Assembly (NCBI RefSeq): GCF_047663525.1
Contig: NC_092602.1
Span: 8,119,501 to 8,183,500, forward strand
Source of the DNA: Anas platyrhynchos
Taxonomy: Eukaryota; Chordata; Aves; Anseriformes; Anatidae
DNA length: 64,000 nucleotides
Direction: 5' to 3'
In this document: positions 35,665-49,300 of the stretch, piece by piece
Layout of the letters: each line of letters starts with the position of its first letter
How positions within the stretch are numbered: the first letter of the stretch is position 1
Position numbers and translations under genes: made by a program
The notes under the pieces: generated by a model
The model's input: only the letters and a program-made list of their open reading frames with translations
The model's database searches: none
What the model was told of the DNA's origin: nothing

Positions 35665-37334
35665 AGACAGCTGGTAGAATCAACTTTATTTACAGAATGT
35701 TACTGGGAAAGTGTCAAGTTAAAAAAGTATGAAAACAATCTTACAAGGACAAGCTGGTGATTGCATGTTTTACAGAGATTGTTTTATGAAAAACTACTAG
35801 GAAGTACAGGTGACCCCCAACAGATTCCACATTAGAGGCTGCAGCTTGCTATTTCTGTACAACATGGTCTCTGCTAGACTGAACCAAACCCACCACAGCA
35901 TGCTGGCAATTGTTATAATACAGTCAAGTGATTTTTTTTTTCCTGCTGCTGGTTTTGCATTCAGTGAGACTTAAGAAAGAGCAAGTCTGTGACAATTCTG
36001 GTTTTGCTTTCAACTTTTTAAAAAGAGCACAATGGCCTAAGTTCAATAGAAGACATGAAAGCAGTACTAGACTTAACACAAGTGAGAAAGTGAAGTGAGG
36101 AACCATGCAGTAGAAGGATGGAAGAGAACATTTAACTGCTCAGGAAAGTGGAACAGGCTTAAAAGGAACATAGTATTTTTAAAACCAAATATACACAGTA
36201 AGATCACAAAACTACCCCCTCCTCCCCCTTTCAAGCCGCAGAACAAGACTCCAAAAGGCAAGTTTCACAGTATTTGCATCAGTAGATGCACACTAGACTT
36301 GGGACAGTTCTTGGACCTCCCCTCTCTACACATGGAAGGGAAGGCAGTATAGAACATACCACAGCTATGACAGGAGTTGAAGGGTGAGGATTCAAAGGCT
36401 CCATTTTGATGACCTTTAGTAACTTGTCTGAAGGATTAAAACAAGGAAAATACTGCAGCTAAACAATGACCAACACCAGCCCTCTTGAAAGACCTATGCC
36501 CCGTAGGCACCTACAGTCTCTTTGCTTATGGCAGACATGAAGAGCTGGCTTTATCAGTACTGTACCAGGTCCCTTCCTCAAGGCCATTTGAAGACTAAAC
36601 AGTTCTCTCATGTGATGGCAAGAGTCATACACGCAAGGAATCAGACCTCTGTTACGCAGACAGCAAGATGTGGGCTTTTTACTTGGACACTAGCTACACT
36701 GAGTGCACAGTACATGACAAAAGGATGGGTTTGAGGGAGACCTAGAGGAGATGAGCAGCAAGAAAAGGCAAAGCAACTTTATCCTGTTCACTCACACTTA
36801 GGATATGCAACTTTAATCTTAAAGAAAGTCCCACATGTACAATGGAGAAAGATCCAAACCATAGGCACAACTAAAGCTCAGCTGTTATCAGCTACTCTTA
36901 TGTACAGCTGTATAGATTCAAAAAAGCTATTCTATGTGTATATATACAAAAGATTGTTTATACATAAGTCTGTACACAAGGGTCTATACATTTAGTTTTC
37001 TGCAGGAGGAATCCATAGCTGCTACCTCTACACTAGAGAATATCAGCACTTCATTCACATATCTTACAAAAACAAAAAATAGACACTTCCAGAATTAAAC
37101 TGGCTTTGTCTTGCATCTAAATTTCTTCAGGCTTCACTATTCAAGCCATAATGGATCCTTTAGTCTTGATGCAGACATGAGACCAGGACAGGTGCCATGT
37201 GCTTTAGTCTCTCAAAAAGAAATTTTGCACAGAGTGCTAAAAATAAAAGCCCCAAAAAACAAAGAGGTGAAGTCCTGACTATGGACATTTTTATCCAGTC
37301 TAAAGAATCACAAGTGTCCCACCCAGTGGTCACT
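35665..37334 (-). other. EIF4ENIF1: EIF4ENIF1 3' UTR (probable extent)
   Basis: The sequence after the stop is AT-rich with no coding frame. A minus-strand AATAAA at 35685-35690 would give a UTR of about 1.65 kb. Nearer signals could produce a shorter form. Confidence 0.5.
35685..35690 (-). terminator. EIF4ENIF1: Candidate EIF4ENIF1 poly(A) signal
   Basis: The minus strand reads AATAAA here, followed by a GT-rich-poor stretch. It is the last clear hexamer before the DRG1 3' region. Confidence 0.45.
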
Positions 37335-40300
37335 TCACTGCCGATATTCCAGTTCATCTACACTGATGACTTTGGATGGCATAGAAGGGAGAGGCTGCTG
37401 CAAGACATCCGAACCAAACCATTTTGCAAGGCCAATAGGAGAGCCACTTCTCTGGCTGGGGCGATGGTCAAGCTGTGTGTGCCCATGAGATAATCCAGTC
37501 CGAGATGGCACGTTCTGAGGGGTTGTTTGCACACCAGCAGGTGATCCCTGTGCTCCAGTGCCTGTGGAACGTAAAGCTATTTGAGGTGGAGTAATGAGTT
37601 CACCCAATGCCAAGACTTGCCCTAGAGCAGCTATCTGCTAATGCATATTAGCAATCAGCACGTAAACTAGGACTTTTACTAATTCTGTTAGACCTGGGAA
37701 ATCCAGACCCGAAGTCTTTATTCTCATCAGTACTCCCATAAACTGCCTGACACTGCCAGTTCTGGGCACAGTATCATGTAGGTTAACTGGAAAACCAGTA
37801 TCAAAGAACATCTTACTTGAGGTAGGTGGGTGATCTTTCTCACCCAGCAAGGAAGGAAAGGCTGCACACGTGCTGCAAAACGCAGATCCATCAATAGCAA
37901 CACATCTTGAAACTGAATGCTTCACTTGGACTTCCTTCTGGCATGAGAACCTGCAGTGGCCAAAACTACTCTGGCAATTTAGATATTCATTATCACTATT
38001 CTTGTGTAGGTATCAAAGTAGCCTCCTATTAGTCCAGCATACTGAGACAGGCCAACAAGTATACTAACTGCAACAGGCTTTTTAGCATTTTAAAAAAGTT
38101 ACTCCTGTTTTGTTTTAGCTTACCTGATCTTTGTAGCTGCTGTTGCATCATCGCTAGCTGCAAAGGTGTCCCAGAGCGTGGATTTAAGATGTGATGGCTG
38201 GCTGTTGGTAATGGATAAAAAGGTTGGCCAAGGATTGGAGGAGATATTCCCTGCAAGTGAGACAGGTCCACTCCAGGAGGAAGCATACCTATTGTACAAC
38301 AGTGAGGAAACTTCTTACTTAAGAGGCATTAGGACCTTAAAGCAGAACATTTACGTATTTAGATGGGCTAGAATTTATTATTTAAGAGTTCTGATATAAT
38401 AGATATTTATTACTGGCCACGTTTGTTTGTACTGTTCCTAACAGAACTTGAGCCCAGTCAGGAATATACATGTATACAAAAAAAAATAATGAATTACCTG
38501 CTTGCAGTATGGGCAGATGTTGCGGATGAACCCCCTGCGCCAGCATTCTCTGGACCAGTCCTGGATGCAGTTGATGAGCAGGTCGCACAATTGGAACATG
38601 GGGAACAAGGGGTACTTGATGAACAGGACGGAGGAAAGGGCCTCCTGGTACTGGGGAGGCCATTGTAGGAGTCTTTCTGCCAGTTGATTTAGGCCTGTAG
38701 TCTTGCTCTTTGGTGCAACGATTTGCTTGAGTAAGAGGTGTGGAACATGCAGAGCGTTGCAGTGCAGGTAGTTTGGTACCTAAGGTGGGCAAAGTTTCTT
38801 GATCTGCATTCTCCACAGAACTAGACAGTAGGTTATCCGTAGCTAGAATTGAATACAACTATTATAGTCCACAGCTAGAGATTGTATCTAATGAAAACTA
38901 AAGCTAATACCTGCATTTGTTTGCTAGACTCCAGGACTAGCCAAACTTATACACATTTCCATTTTCAACAGGAAACTTCTGTCTCCTGGAACATTTTGGC
39001 CAAATTGTGTCAAAACAATAGAGAAAGAAAAAATCACACAGAAACCCTTTGATTGTAAGCTTAAGTTATGAAAGAGTTAGCAACAACTCCACCTTTATTT
39101 CCTATTTCCCTCACACTTTGAGATTTTTGAACCAGCAGCATGGATGAGTCAGTCTCAAAGCAGACAGGAGGCACAAGGGATCCTCCCCAAATGAGGCTAT
39201 AACCTGGGGGTGGAGTTGTGCCAGGCATCCAGCCCTAAGCGTTTTTTCAGTGTAGAAGTGTCTGGGGGTTAGCAGCAGCCTTCTATGTCTGACATTTGCT
39301 TAGTAATATTTCATACACTGAAGCACCTCAAGAATCTACTTCCAGACTATCTAGATCACTTAAGCCTAAAATATCTTAGAACTATCTGCTTCAAGTTGAG
39401 GTAGCAGTAATAGCTAGAATGCTAAAAGAAAAAAGTTATTATGGTAAGAACTGCAAGCTTCTTCTCTGTTGCTGGTAGTACTAAAGTACAATGTCATGGC
39501 AATTGGGAACCTTAGTCCCACTGGGTCAGGCAATTGGTATTGAGCATTTCCTTTTTATAGCCACTTACATCAGTTAGGGTGACAAAATGCTTCCTTAATC
39601 TGCTACATTTAGAGGAGGTTAATTGGTCTCAGCTTTGATTGTTCAGTTAAGATGTCTCAAGAGGGCTATGAGTTGCTTGTATTCAATTACTGGTATAGAG
39701 AGAGATGGAAGTATTATTGTTAATATGCTTGTTCTTCAAGACCAGTTGCAAAAAAAAAAAAAAACAGCTCTGGCCCAGGTCTTAGTGTTACTATTGCTCA
39801 TAAGTGAGGAAAAATGAAAAATGGATCTAAACCCAACACTGCTAGAAGATTGCCCTGTGGAGCACATCTCCTTCATAGCTCTAACCCTTGTTATAGGCCC
39901 GTTTCTACTCCACAAATCAAAAGCATCTTAAATTAGTGCAGGCATGTGTTGAAGCTCTTGAATTCTATTCCAAATCTCATGCATGTTATTTTAAAGCCAT
40001 TACAATACCTTCATTTGGCCTCTGATTTTCATCTTTGCCATCACTGACTTTCAGTTTCCCAGAAACTGGCTCCTCTTTGCTCTTCTCCTTGCTCTCATAC
40101 ATCTTGCGAATCACTGAGGTAGGTGTAAAGGAAGGAGACAACTGCAGAAAGAGTTAAGAAGCCATGTCTTATTCAGTGCTGATTACTGAAGCCCCACTTT
40201 TAGTTATGGGACACCAATTCTAGCATCTTTTCCATTTAAAGCTCTTTTGAATTGGCTACTTCATGCATCCAGAAGATCACCTTATTTCATAGCTTTATTC

Positions 40301-43300
40301 TATCATTTAAGCAATTCTCTCCATCTAATTTTTGCCAGAGTCTAATGCCTTATTCATATGAACTCAGTGATGACAGATCTATAGAAGACTACCACCCGAT
40401 TTGTGTTGTTTCCCCACCAACACTACCTAATTTTAATGGAAGCTGCTTATTTGTTAGGCAATCAGATGCAAATATTTAGTTTGTATATGTTGGCCATAAG
40501 TTGTAAGCACTTGACCAAATAATTGGGAAACTTAGATCAAAGCAACATGCCACTACATACCACTGAAAACATTTTGTTTTTGAGGCTTTTTTTAAAGCAA
40601 TCCTGAAGCTCCCGGGTAATATTTCAGCCTACATTTAGTTGAGTTGTTTCAAACCTGTACTGAAGACCAGTGTTCTCTACTGTATGCACTCCAGCTTTCA
40701 GCTTGTCTTTTGAGAGCTTTGGTACCAAAATATGGGAGCCTAATTTTCCCAGTTTCCTTCCTCTGGTTTCAGAGGACTGGATCAAGGTAACATTAGTAAG
40801 GCTTCTACAGTTCTAGATAACTGACTAGTCAGAAGAAATTATTTTCCAAAGTGAAGACATCGTTAAATATCGAGTGCCATTCATGTATCGCATGGCCACT
40901 AAGATAATAAGAATATTCAGCTTCTCCTTATATCCTACTGATCATGGTTGCTACAATTAGTTACTGCAGACACCTTTACAGCTTTTCCTACAATCATTAC
41001 ACACTAGGTACTGACCATGCTGGTAATGGATGCTGTAGGGGCTGGAGAAGACGCATTCCCTCTATGTCCTGGTGCCGGTGATTTAGTCACGCGCTGCTGC
41101 CTGTTAAAGAGAGGACAAAGTTTAGAGGTAGTTCTACTCTTGGCACAGAATGAAAGGCGGGATTGCCTAGAACTAATACAAGCTTAAATGAGTCACTAGT
41201 ATAAGTATCTTGAGAAAGGTAATACTCGATCAGTTGACAAGGTGTCCCTTACATGTTGGGGATACTCACCTGTTTCTGTAGCCATCTCTGCTTTTGTCCA
41301 TCTGTGGTTTACCAAAGCCATGCTGATAGAAGTTTGCGGCCTGTATGGCTAAGTCATGTGGTAATGCTAGTCCCTCTAAAGCAGCTTGCTGTATTTCCAA
41401 GGGACTCATCTGAAAGGGAGATGTATTGAAAAAAGCTTTTAAAGGTTTACCATTATGCCTTCACAAAACATCTTCCCACTAACAGCCCTGTTTTACTGAC
41501 AGAGGACAGATGTTTCAAAAGGTCTTAAGGTACTCTACGATAGGTCTAATGGCAATGAGGTTTTGAGATAGTATTAAGTTAGACTGCACCCATATGCTTG
41601 GGGTTCACTAGAACAAACAAATGTAACAGGTAATTATCTGCATATTGCAGAAACAAGATTGTTTGAGACTTCGAAATACAAGAAAAACAGATGAGTACAC
41701 ATTAAGCAAGAAGCATTTAAATCTAACCTGGGCAGCAACTGGGCTCATGGGCTTCCTTACACCTGGAAATGGATCACCAAGCAATTGCTGAGAACCTTGT
41801 CCAAAACCTAATGAAAAAACATTGTTACATTCAAAAGGACTAACAGATTCTCCCCCCTTGTCCCTCACACACCTAGTATTGATATATCTGCAAGTTAACC
41901 ATTTTTACATTAATGACTCCTTGCGAAGATCCCCAGACTAACACTTAACAGGGAAGAGAGCTATGTCTCCTCCCTGTCACTACAAAGAGCCCAGAGGGTA
42001 GTAGCAGCCTTTTGTGATACAAGTAGCCAAGTTGTCTCTTCTTGATGATTAACCCCAGCAGGTAGCTAAACACCATCTACTCTTCCCACCTTCCAAGTCC
42101 CCCACAGGGCAGAGAAGAAAAGCGAGAAAATTTGAGTCAAGATAAAAACTGTTTAGTAAGTAAAAGGAGAAGAGAAAGAACAAAAACAATGGAAAGGCAG
42201 TCATCTACCTCCTACAGGTTGACCAATACCCAGCCAGTTCCCAAGCAAAAGACAGCTATCCTTCCTAAACTCACTCTCCCCCTTTTTATTGCTGAATACA
42301 ACTTTATATGCCACAAAGCATCTCTGGTTACTTCTGGTCATCTGCATGGTTGCCTCCCCACCCATTCTCTTGGGCACACACATCTCCCATCCAATCACTG
42401 GGGTTGCAAAGTGAGAACAGACAAGGCCCTGACACCTAACACTGTTGAGCAACAGCTAAAATAATGCATATCAGCACTGGTTTGATCACCAACCTAGAAC
42501 ACAACACCATACTAGCTGCTACAAAAAATTAACTCCAACTCAGACTGACCTGCTACATCCTTAAGATTGGTTTCTTACACAGTAAGAGAACACGTTACTT
42601 CACACCAGAATTTACTGAGGTCTAGCTGAGAGACTTCTACATTTTTTTGGAGATAAGTTTAACGTAAGAGAAAATTAAGATGTTGTATTGTACGTACACT
42701 CAAGAGGCAGACACTGAGCTAGTTGCCCAACAACTACCAGTAAGTTTATTGTTCTGTGAAGCAGTATTTAAAGCAAACTCAAGTCTTTAAAAGAATAAAG
42801 CTTTTGTAACAAGTCTCACCAATGGGTGAAGAAGATATTCTGTGACGCAGGTAATCTGCTGAAGCAGCTCGAGTTGGAAACACCGGTGGAATAGGAGGAG
42901 AAGGTGCTCTTTGTCCCAGTAAAGAGGCTCCAGGTTCCAATCCACTTATCAGGCCACTTAAGACATTTGATGAAGCTGGTCTGGTAATAGGTGGGCCGAG
43001 AAGCTCCTAAGAAAACGTAATGGAAATGTTCAGAATATGACCCAATTACAAAAAAAAGTTATTTTACTAGACTACATGCTATGCTACTAATAGCAACTTC
43101 GAGACAGACAAAGTTGACCTACACAACTAGACAAATTCTGGATTCCCCTTGGAATTAGGCATTAGCCAAGGTTTTAGTTTTCTGGTTGTAGTTGCGATGC
43201 CGTTTCCCACAAGACTGAAATTCCATCAGTTTAGCTTTGTGAATAGGTCTCTCCTCTAACAGGGAGAGAAGTCTGACTACTGATGTTGTAACTGCCTTCA

Positions 43301-46300
43301 ATATGTCAAACTATCTTTTTATTAGGGAAAACTATTTAAAAGCATATCAATGAGAAATACCTGTAGAATATTTTTTGACAGAGGCTGGCCTGGCATCTCT
43401 GGAGGTGACATTAAGTGGCTGTCAAGGCTCTGCTAAGGAAATGAAAGTATTATAAGCTGTAAATATGACAAGTATCATATAAATCAAGAGACAAGTCACA
43501 TTTTATCTGCCAAATGAAATCCCAGCAAGAGTTAAGGGCTGAGCTGTCTTCACTGATCTTCTCTAGTCAAGACAAAGCTGAGTGCTAGACTGCACGTAAG
43601 TAGTTCAACATGCATTGTTCAAGTTTTGTTTATGAGAAATGTGTGTTCTTCACTCTCTCTCAGTAAAGGGGGATGAAGCTAACAATTGGATATAGTTAAA
43701 CAGAAAAAATGCTTTAGACTTTAGACTTCTATGTTAGAAAAAAAGTATTTTAAAGTGCCAGAAGAAGCTCTTAATAGCTTCTGGGTCAAGCTGTTTAGGC
43801 AGCTAGTGGCAAGATGAATTTCATGCTGCAATCTCACAATCTAAAGCTTAGCATCATCTGTTTAATATTAATCTTCCAATTAACAATCTCAGTATTCAAT
43901 TTTCTTAAACATTTTAGAACCCAGTTTAGAGTATTAGTTTGTACAGACAAAAGAAGTTCGTACCTTTTAAAACAAAAGCCACTAAAGCAAGACATCTGAG
44001 CTTCAGGTAAGTGTAATTTATACCTATACTAAACTACTTTGACACTCCTTTTAATTCCAGTGTAGAGGCAACCAGCACTAGCAAGTCTTCCATAAAGACT
44101 CCTATAAAGAACAGACTGATGTCTATTATGTGTAGACAGTACCTCTTCTACAGAGGTTTGTTTTTATTTAAAAAAGGCTCAGGCAGTATGAGTTCAAGTG
44201 TAGGCGATTTTGGACACTAATCAAAGAGCCCTCTACAGCAGGGAGTCTTTTCATCATACAGGATCTTTTCAGTGGGGGACAAGCATTTATAGTCTTCGAA
44301 TATTAAGCAACTAGATATTCACACTGGTCCACTTTAAAGAATCCTCAAGAATCCAATTATTAGACTTCTTGCATAGGATTAAGAGTTGTGGGGCTTTCAG
44401 AAACTTAACGTGGAATATTAACATGGAATAAACCCCATGAACCCTGAAGTGAAGAAAATTTATTTCCTTTGGCTGGGGAAAGTGACCAAAGCACTTCTGT
44501 TTTATCATTGCTTTTCTAAGCTCTAAGGAACCTGCTTTGGCAGGGGGGTTGGACCCGATGATCTTATGAGGTCCCTTCCAACCCCTTCAATTCTGTGATT
44601 GCTTTCTTCTCCCTCCAAGCAGCAACATTCTAAATGAAAGTTAGTACTTAAAATCATGCCACTGGATCCAATCAAGCCCAACACATTATCAGAAGCATCA
44701 TGTAAGGGGTTTTCACTTTGTGTCCTGTATCTTACCACAGATCCATTTACAGTTCAGCAGAGCCATCTGTTACTTACATTGACTTTGGGCTGTGAAGGTA
44801 GAGTCCCACTTGCCTTCATGCTACTGACTAGTTTGTTAAAGGCAGTCATATCACCATCTTTTTTGATCTGTCTGGAGCCAGCTATGTTCAATGGTTCCTC
44901 CACTTGCTCTGCCATAAATGGAGTAGCAATTTTTCCTTCCTGATCAACTTTCAGGCCCTTAAGCCCAGCTTCAACTTCTTCCACTGAAAGTACTACTCCT
45001 GAATGTGCTGAGAAATACAGAAGAAATACTGGTAAACCACAGCTCTGCTTAAAAAATAAGTTTCAGTTCTTGTACAGGTGCTGAGTACAAGCTGTCTGAA
45101 AACAAGGTAACAGCAAAAACCTTGTTTTCTGATATTCATACCAAGTGTCAAACCATGTCTTACCATTGTTTAGACAAGCATCCTCATACTTACATTAGAA
45201 GCGTTGTCATGCACAAATCAGGGCATGCAAGACCACAAGAATTCATTTACATTTCAACCGATTAAGTTTTCCTTACCTTTCATATATCCTGTGAGATATA
45301 TACACCATTACTACATTTGACAGCGTATTAGGATTTCATCTCCTTTTAACAGAATATATTCATCTGAAAGTGACCTAATTAAGTACAACTTCCTGAATTG
45401 ATCTTATAGTTCAGGAAACCAGATGGTCTTAGAGCCACAATGTAAGTGATGTCAAGCTGCCTGAAGCCATCATAGGTACACAGAATAAATACCTGGAAAA
45501 ATCTTGATGCTTTGGAAAAATCAGTTGCACACATATTGGGTGTGCATGAAGTTTGAAGTAGACATTTTCTCCGAAGTTAGAGCCATTACAGAATGACAGC
45601 ATAATTGGTACAAGTATTAATAAGCAGTACTTATCCCATGTATGTATACATACATACAAATTGCTATCAATGCGTGACATCAAGGTTAGACAAGTGTTAT
45701 GGACCAGTTTGTTTGGCACAAGGTATGACACCTTAAGAGAAAAGAGATAGAAGCATGCTATGGGATGCTGTAGCAGTTGCTGACCCAAAGAAACAAGACT
45801 TACTGGAAATTTGGTCAAGATGGTGAGAAAAAAAGAAACAATGATTCAGACATGCAGTATGGAACATGAGAAGCATAATGTTGGTGGAGAGGAATTGGCC
45901 TAGAAACTCCATAATACTTGAGCATTTTATGGAAATATTTAACGCATAGCAGGTACTTTTAGAGAATGAATAGAAGCTTCCACATAGTTTTTTCATCCTT
46001 GTTTTGTGAGGATCAAAATTTAGGAAGTTTTTAGTAGGAAAGTCAGACCAAGCAGAACATAGAAAAGACTTGTAGCTTGATTTAAGTCAAATTAAGAAAA
46101 GCTTTTCAATGTATTAAAACAATTCCTATTCCCAAAGCGGATGCTTAGGTGTATTTGCAGTTCTTGGATGATTTTATACCCTGTCAGTCCACACAAATCA
46201 TGGAATAACATTACATTTTGTTCAGTCCATTTCACATGGCAATACATGCTGTTTGCCAAAAAAGAAACTAACATGGAATTAGACCTTGAGATTTCAAAGA

Positions 46301-49300
46301 GAACACATGCTATTTACCATCCATGCATGCTACAGTCTCAAACATGCAAGTCCGTAACTTGGAGGCGCTCTTCAATAAAGTTTAAGTCAGCCCTGAACTC
46401 AATTTAGAATTCACTTTTGCTGGCAATTTGCTGTTCTAACAGAAGAAGTTCCCTGTAATGCCATGATTCTATACAAGTTAACATTACAGAGCCAAATCTG
46501 TTCTTGCGTTTTAGCTCTACATTAATTTATTAGAACACTGAATCAGCAATCTTCTTGCTGTTCAAGTACTAGCAAAAGTCTTGAGAAGTTTGATTTTACA
46601 GTGCACATTTAAATACTGATACCATGAAGTGATTGTTCATCTTTTCAGATACTGATACTTAATGAATGTGATACATTATAGATGCTTGCAAGAATGACTT
46701 AAAATGCAAGTTTTTGGTTAACCAAAGTTTAGATACCAAAGTTTCAGAACTGATATTACCAGTACCCAATAGGAAAAAAAAGTACACAAAGGCCAGAGAC
46801 AAAGCTGGAAACCCAGCTCAAGACTTGTATCGTAACTGGCCAGTAAAATGGTTTGATAGGAGTCCTGATGTCATCCTGTGAGTAGGATGAGAAGAATCAG
46901 TGATGACAATGACTTAACTGAGACTTGCTGAGTATTTGATCTGTAGTGTCAGTAAACGTATAGTACTTCCTACTTCTGGACTCAACAGTAGATGTTTCCA
47001 GAATACCAAGCCTCTTGGTTTGAGATACTGCACAACAAGAACTCCACAATATCTGAAGAGGCACTTACTGCTCTCTCTAAGCTTTTCCTTGTTGGCTGAA
47101 AGACTTGAGAGAAGAGGTTTTAAGTCCACTTTGGCTTTCTGTAGCATTTCTAAGATGTCCACTTTGTTTTCAGAGTGGTCTTCCAATGGAATGGGAGCAA
47201 AGTAGTTTCCAGAATTCTGGCCAGGGGAGAGAATGGCTTGCTCTAGACCTGAAACAGCAAAACCAGGAGCACTGCCACATCAGTTTACCAACCCAATGTC
47301 TCAAGATGAACATACACTGGTAACCAAGTTCAATATGTCAATGAGATGTTATGCCTTACATCCCCTGCCCGAGATCAGCTGGAGAGCCATCATGAGCATG
47401 ACAAGAACACTTACAAAAAAGTAATTCATAGCTGCTTACTCAAGAGCTTCCAAAAGAACAGCAAGTGCTTGAACTGTGGGAGAATTCACTATCCTAGAGC
47501 TCTGTCATATTATTAAAGAAGTAGAAAGGAAGATGGAAGAAGAATATCTGACCTTGCATTGTCCTACAGTCTTACCTGCCAGCCTCTCCAGTTCCTCATG
47601 TGGTGTAGATCTCAAGCTGCTTGACCGACTTCCAGAACGACTAGGATTAGAAAACCACCTGCTGAACCTGCTGGCAGACACTGAACCTTCCCCCAGCACA
47701 TCTTCTATCATCTAGATTGGGGGAAAATAACAGAAGCAAAATAAGATCTTTGAGAAGCTTTACTGTGAAACCAAGGTATTATTGCTATAGACAACTAGAT
47801 TGTGCTCTTGCAGTTTATAAGCTTTGACCTGCTTTTTCCTTCCCAAATATAGTAACACTTGTGTAATTAGCGCTGGCAAAACCCATCATATATCTTTTAT
47901 AGTTTTAATCTGAAAAAATCTTTGGTATAACTGAAACAGCAGAGCATCCAACAGCTACAACTATGACATTTTAAAGTGGATGCGTGAGAAAAGCAGGAGC
48001 ATCTGCCACAAGTAATAGAACGAATTATAACAGCCTAGTAATTCTGAAAGTCAAATGACTAGGTAAGGACCAGTCTTGGTCTCTATCACTATACACAAGC
48101 TAGTCTTAATTAGCTGAGCTTTCTGCAACCATGACTGAATTCAGTTCCAGCACAGTCAAAGAACAGTGCCTTAAATGCAGTGTAGACACTTCTCCCCAGC
48201 TTGGGAGTATCCCCCAAGGGGTGAGGTGGAAGGCCAGCAGCTAAGAGCTACCTGCTTGCACTTCACATGCTGAACCACTCTGACTAAAGGGGTTGCATTC
48301 TTCAAGTCAAAGAACCCTGCACCACCAGCTTAATGGCAGCCAGCACCTCCTCCCTTCAGGCTGACTCAAGTTCACTCAACAGTACTCAATTGAGCTGGTC
48401 TGTCAGAAGTCACTACCACAGTGACTGCTTGCTTCTTCACTAGTCACTACAAGTGCTTTAAGAGCAGTGCATTCTAAGATTTTAAAGTAGAACGTGGCCT
48501 ACCTTGCAAGAGACTCCAGTTAAAAGTGGACCCAAGTGCAATTTTACCATACAGCATGTTTACTTTAAGCTATACATAGGAGTAATAGTTTTTCTCTTCC
48601 AATCTGCTTTCTCTGATAAATGGTGTTGAGCACCACTTGTTTAACAGCAAAAAAAAGATAGCATTGACCCACTTCATTTTGATGAAAGAAAATCTGTCTA
48701 AGATGCTTATTTTGGATCTTTATTTCTCCTTTCTTTTGGTTACCACTAATCAGCTTGTTTGCCTCACACATTTCCTTTGGAGATGGAGCTAGTCTCAGAG
48801 ATAACATTTGGAAGTTGTTTGGAAGTAACACCCTAATGATTCAGAACTAAATTTTTGGAAGTTGATTTTGGACTTCCACACTGCCTTAAGTAACTTTCAA
48901 AGCAAGAAGTTTTAGCTACCACTGAATACAGCAGAAGTCAGAACTGTTTCTCACAAGTACATCCACTTAAAAAAAAACAAACAACAAAACTCACTGAAGC
49001 CAGGCCAGGAACACTTTTATCCAAGTTAAAAAACTCATTGAAGTCAAACTCTCCTGGAGCTGGTTCTTGTAAGACAGCTTCCCTAGGAACTTCTTGATCT
49101 GCTGGAGTTTCATTGGCAATGACAGTTTGCACTTCATCTTCTTCTGCCACTCCACCATTGCATTCAATCCCTTAAAAAGAAAAATCAAATAATTGCTGAG
49201 TCATTGAACTTACCTATATCCTGTAGGAGAAGTGCCTAGCAGGCAATATGTTTGCCTAGCAATTACAAGCATAGGACTAAAGAAGTTTAGCCACCTATGG

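Noticed and set aside
46897-46935. A TGATGA...CTGA arrangement that suggested a box C/D snoRNA in an EIF4ENIF1 intron
   Set aside because: The boxes are too close together and there is no terminal stem or second box pair.
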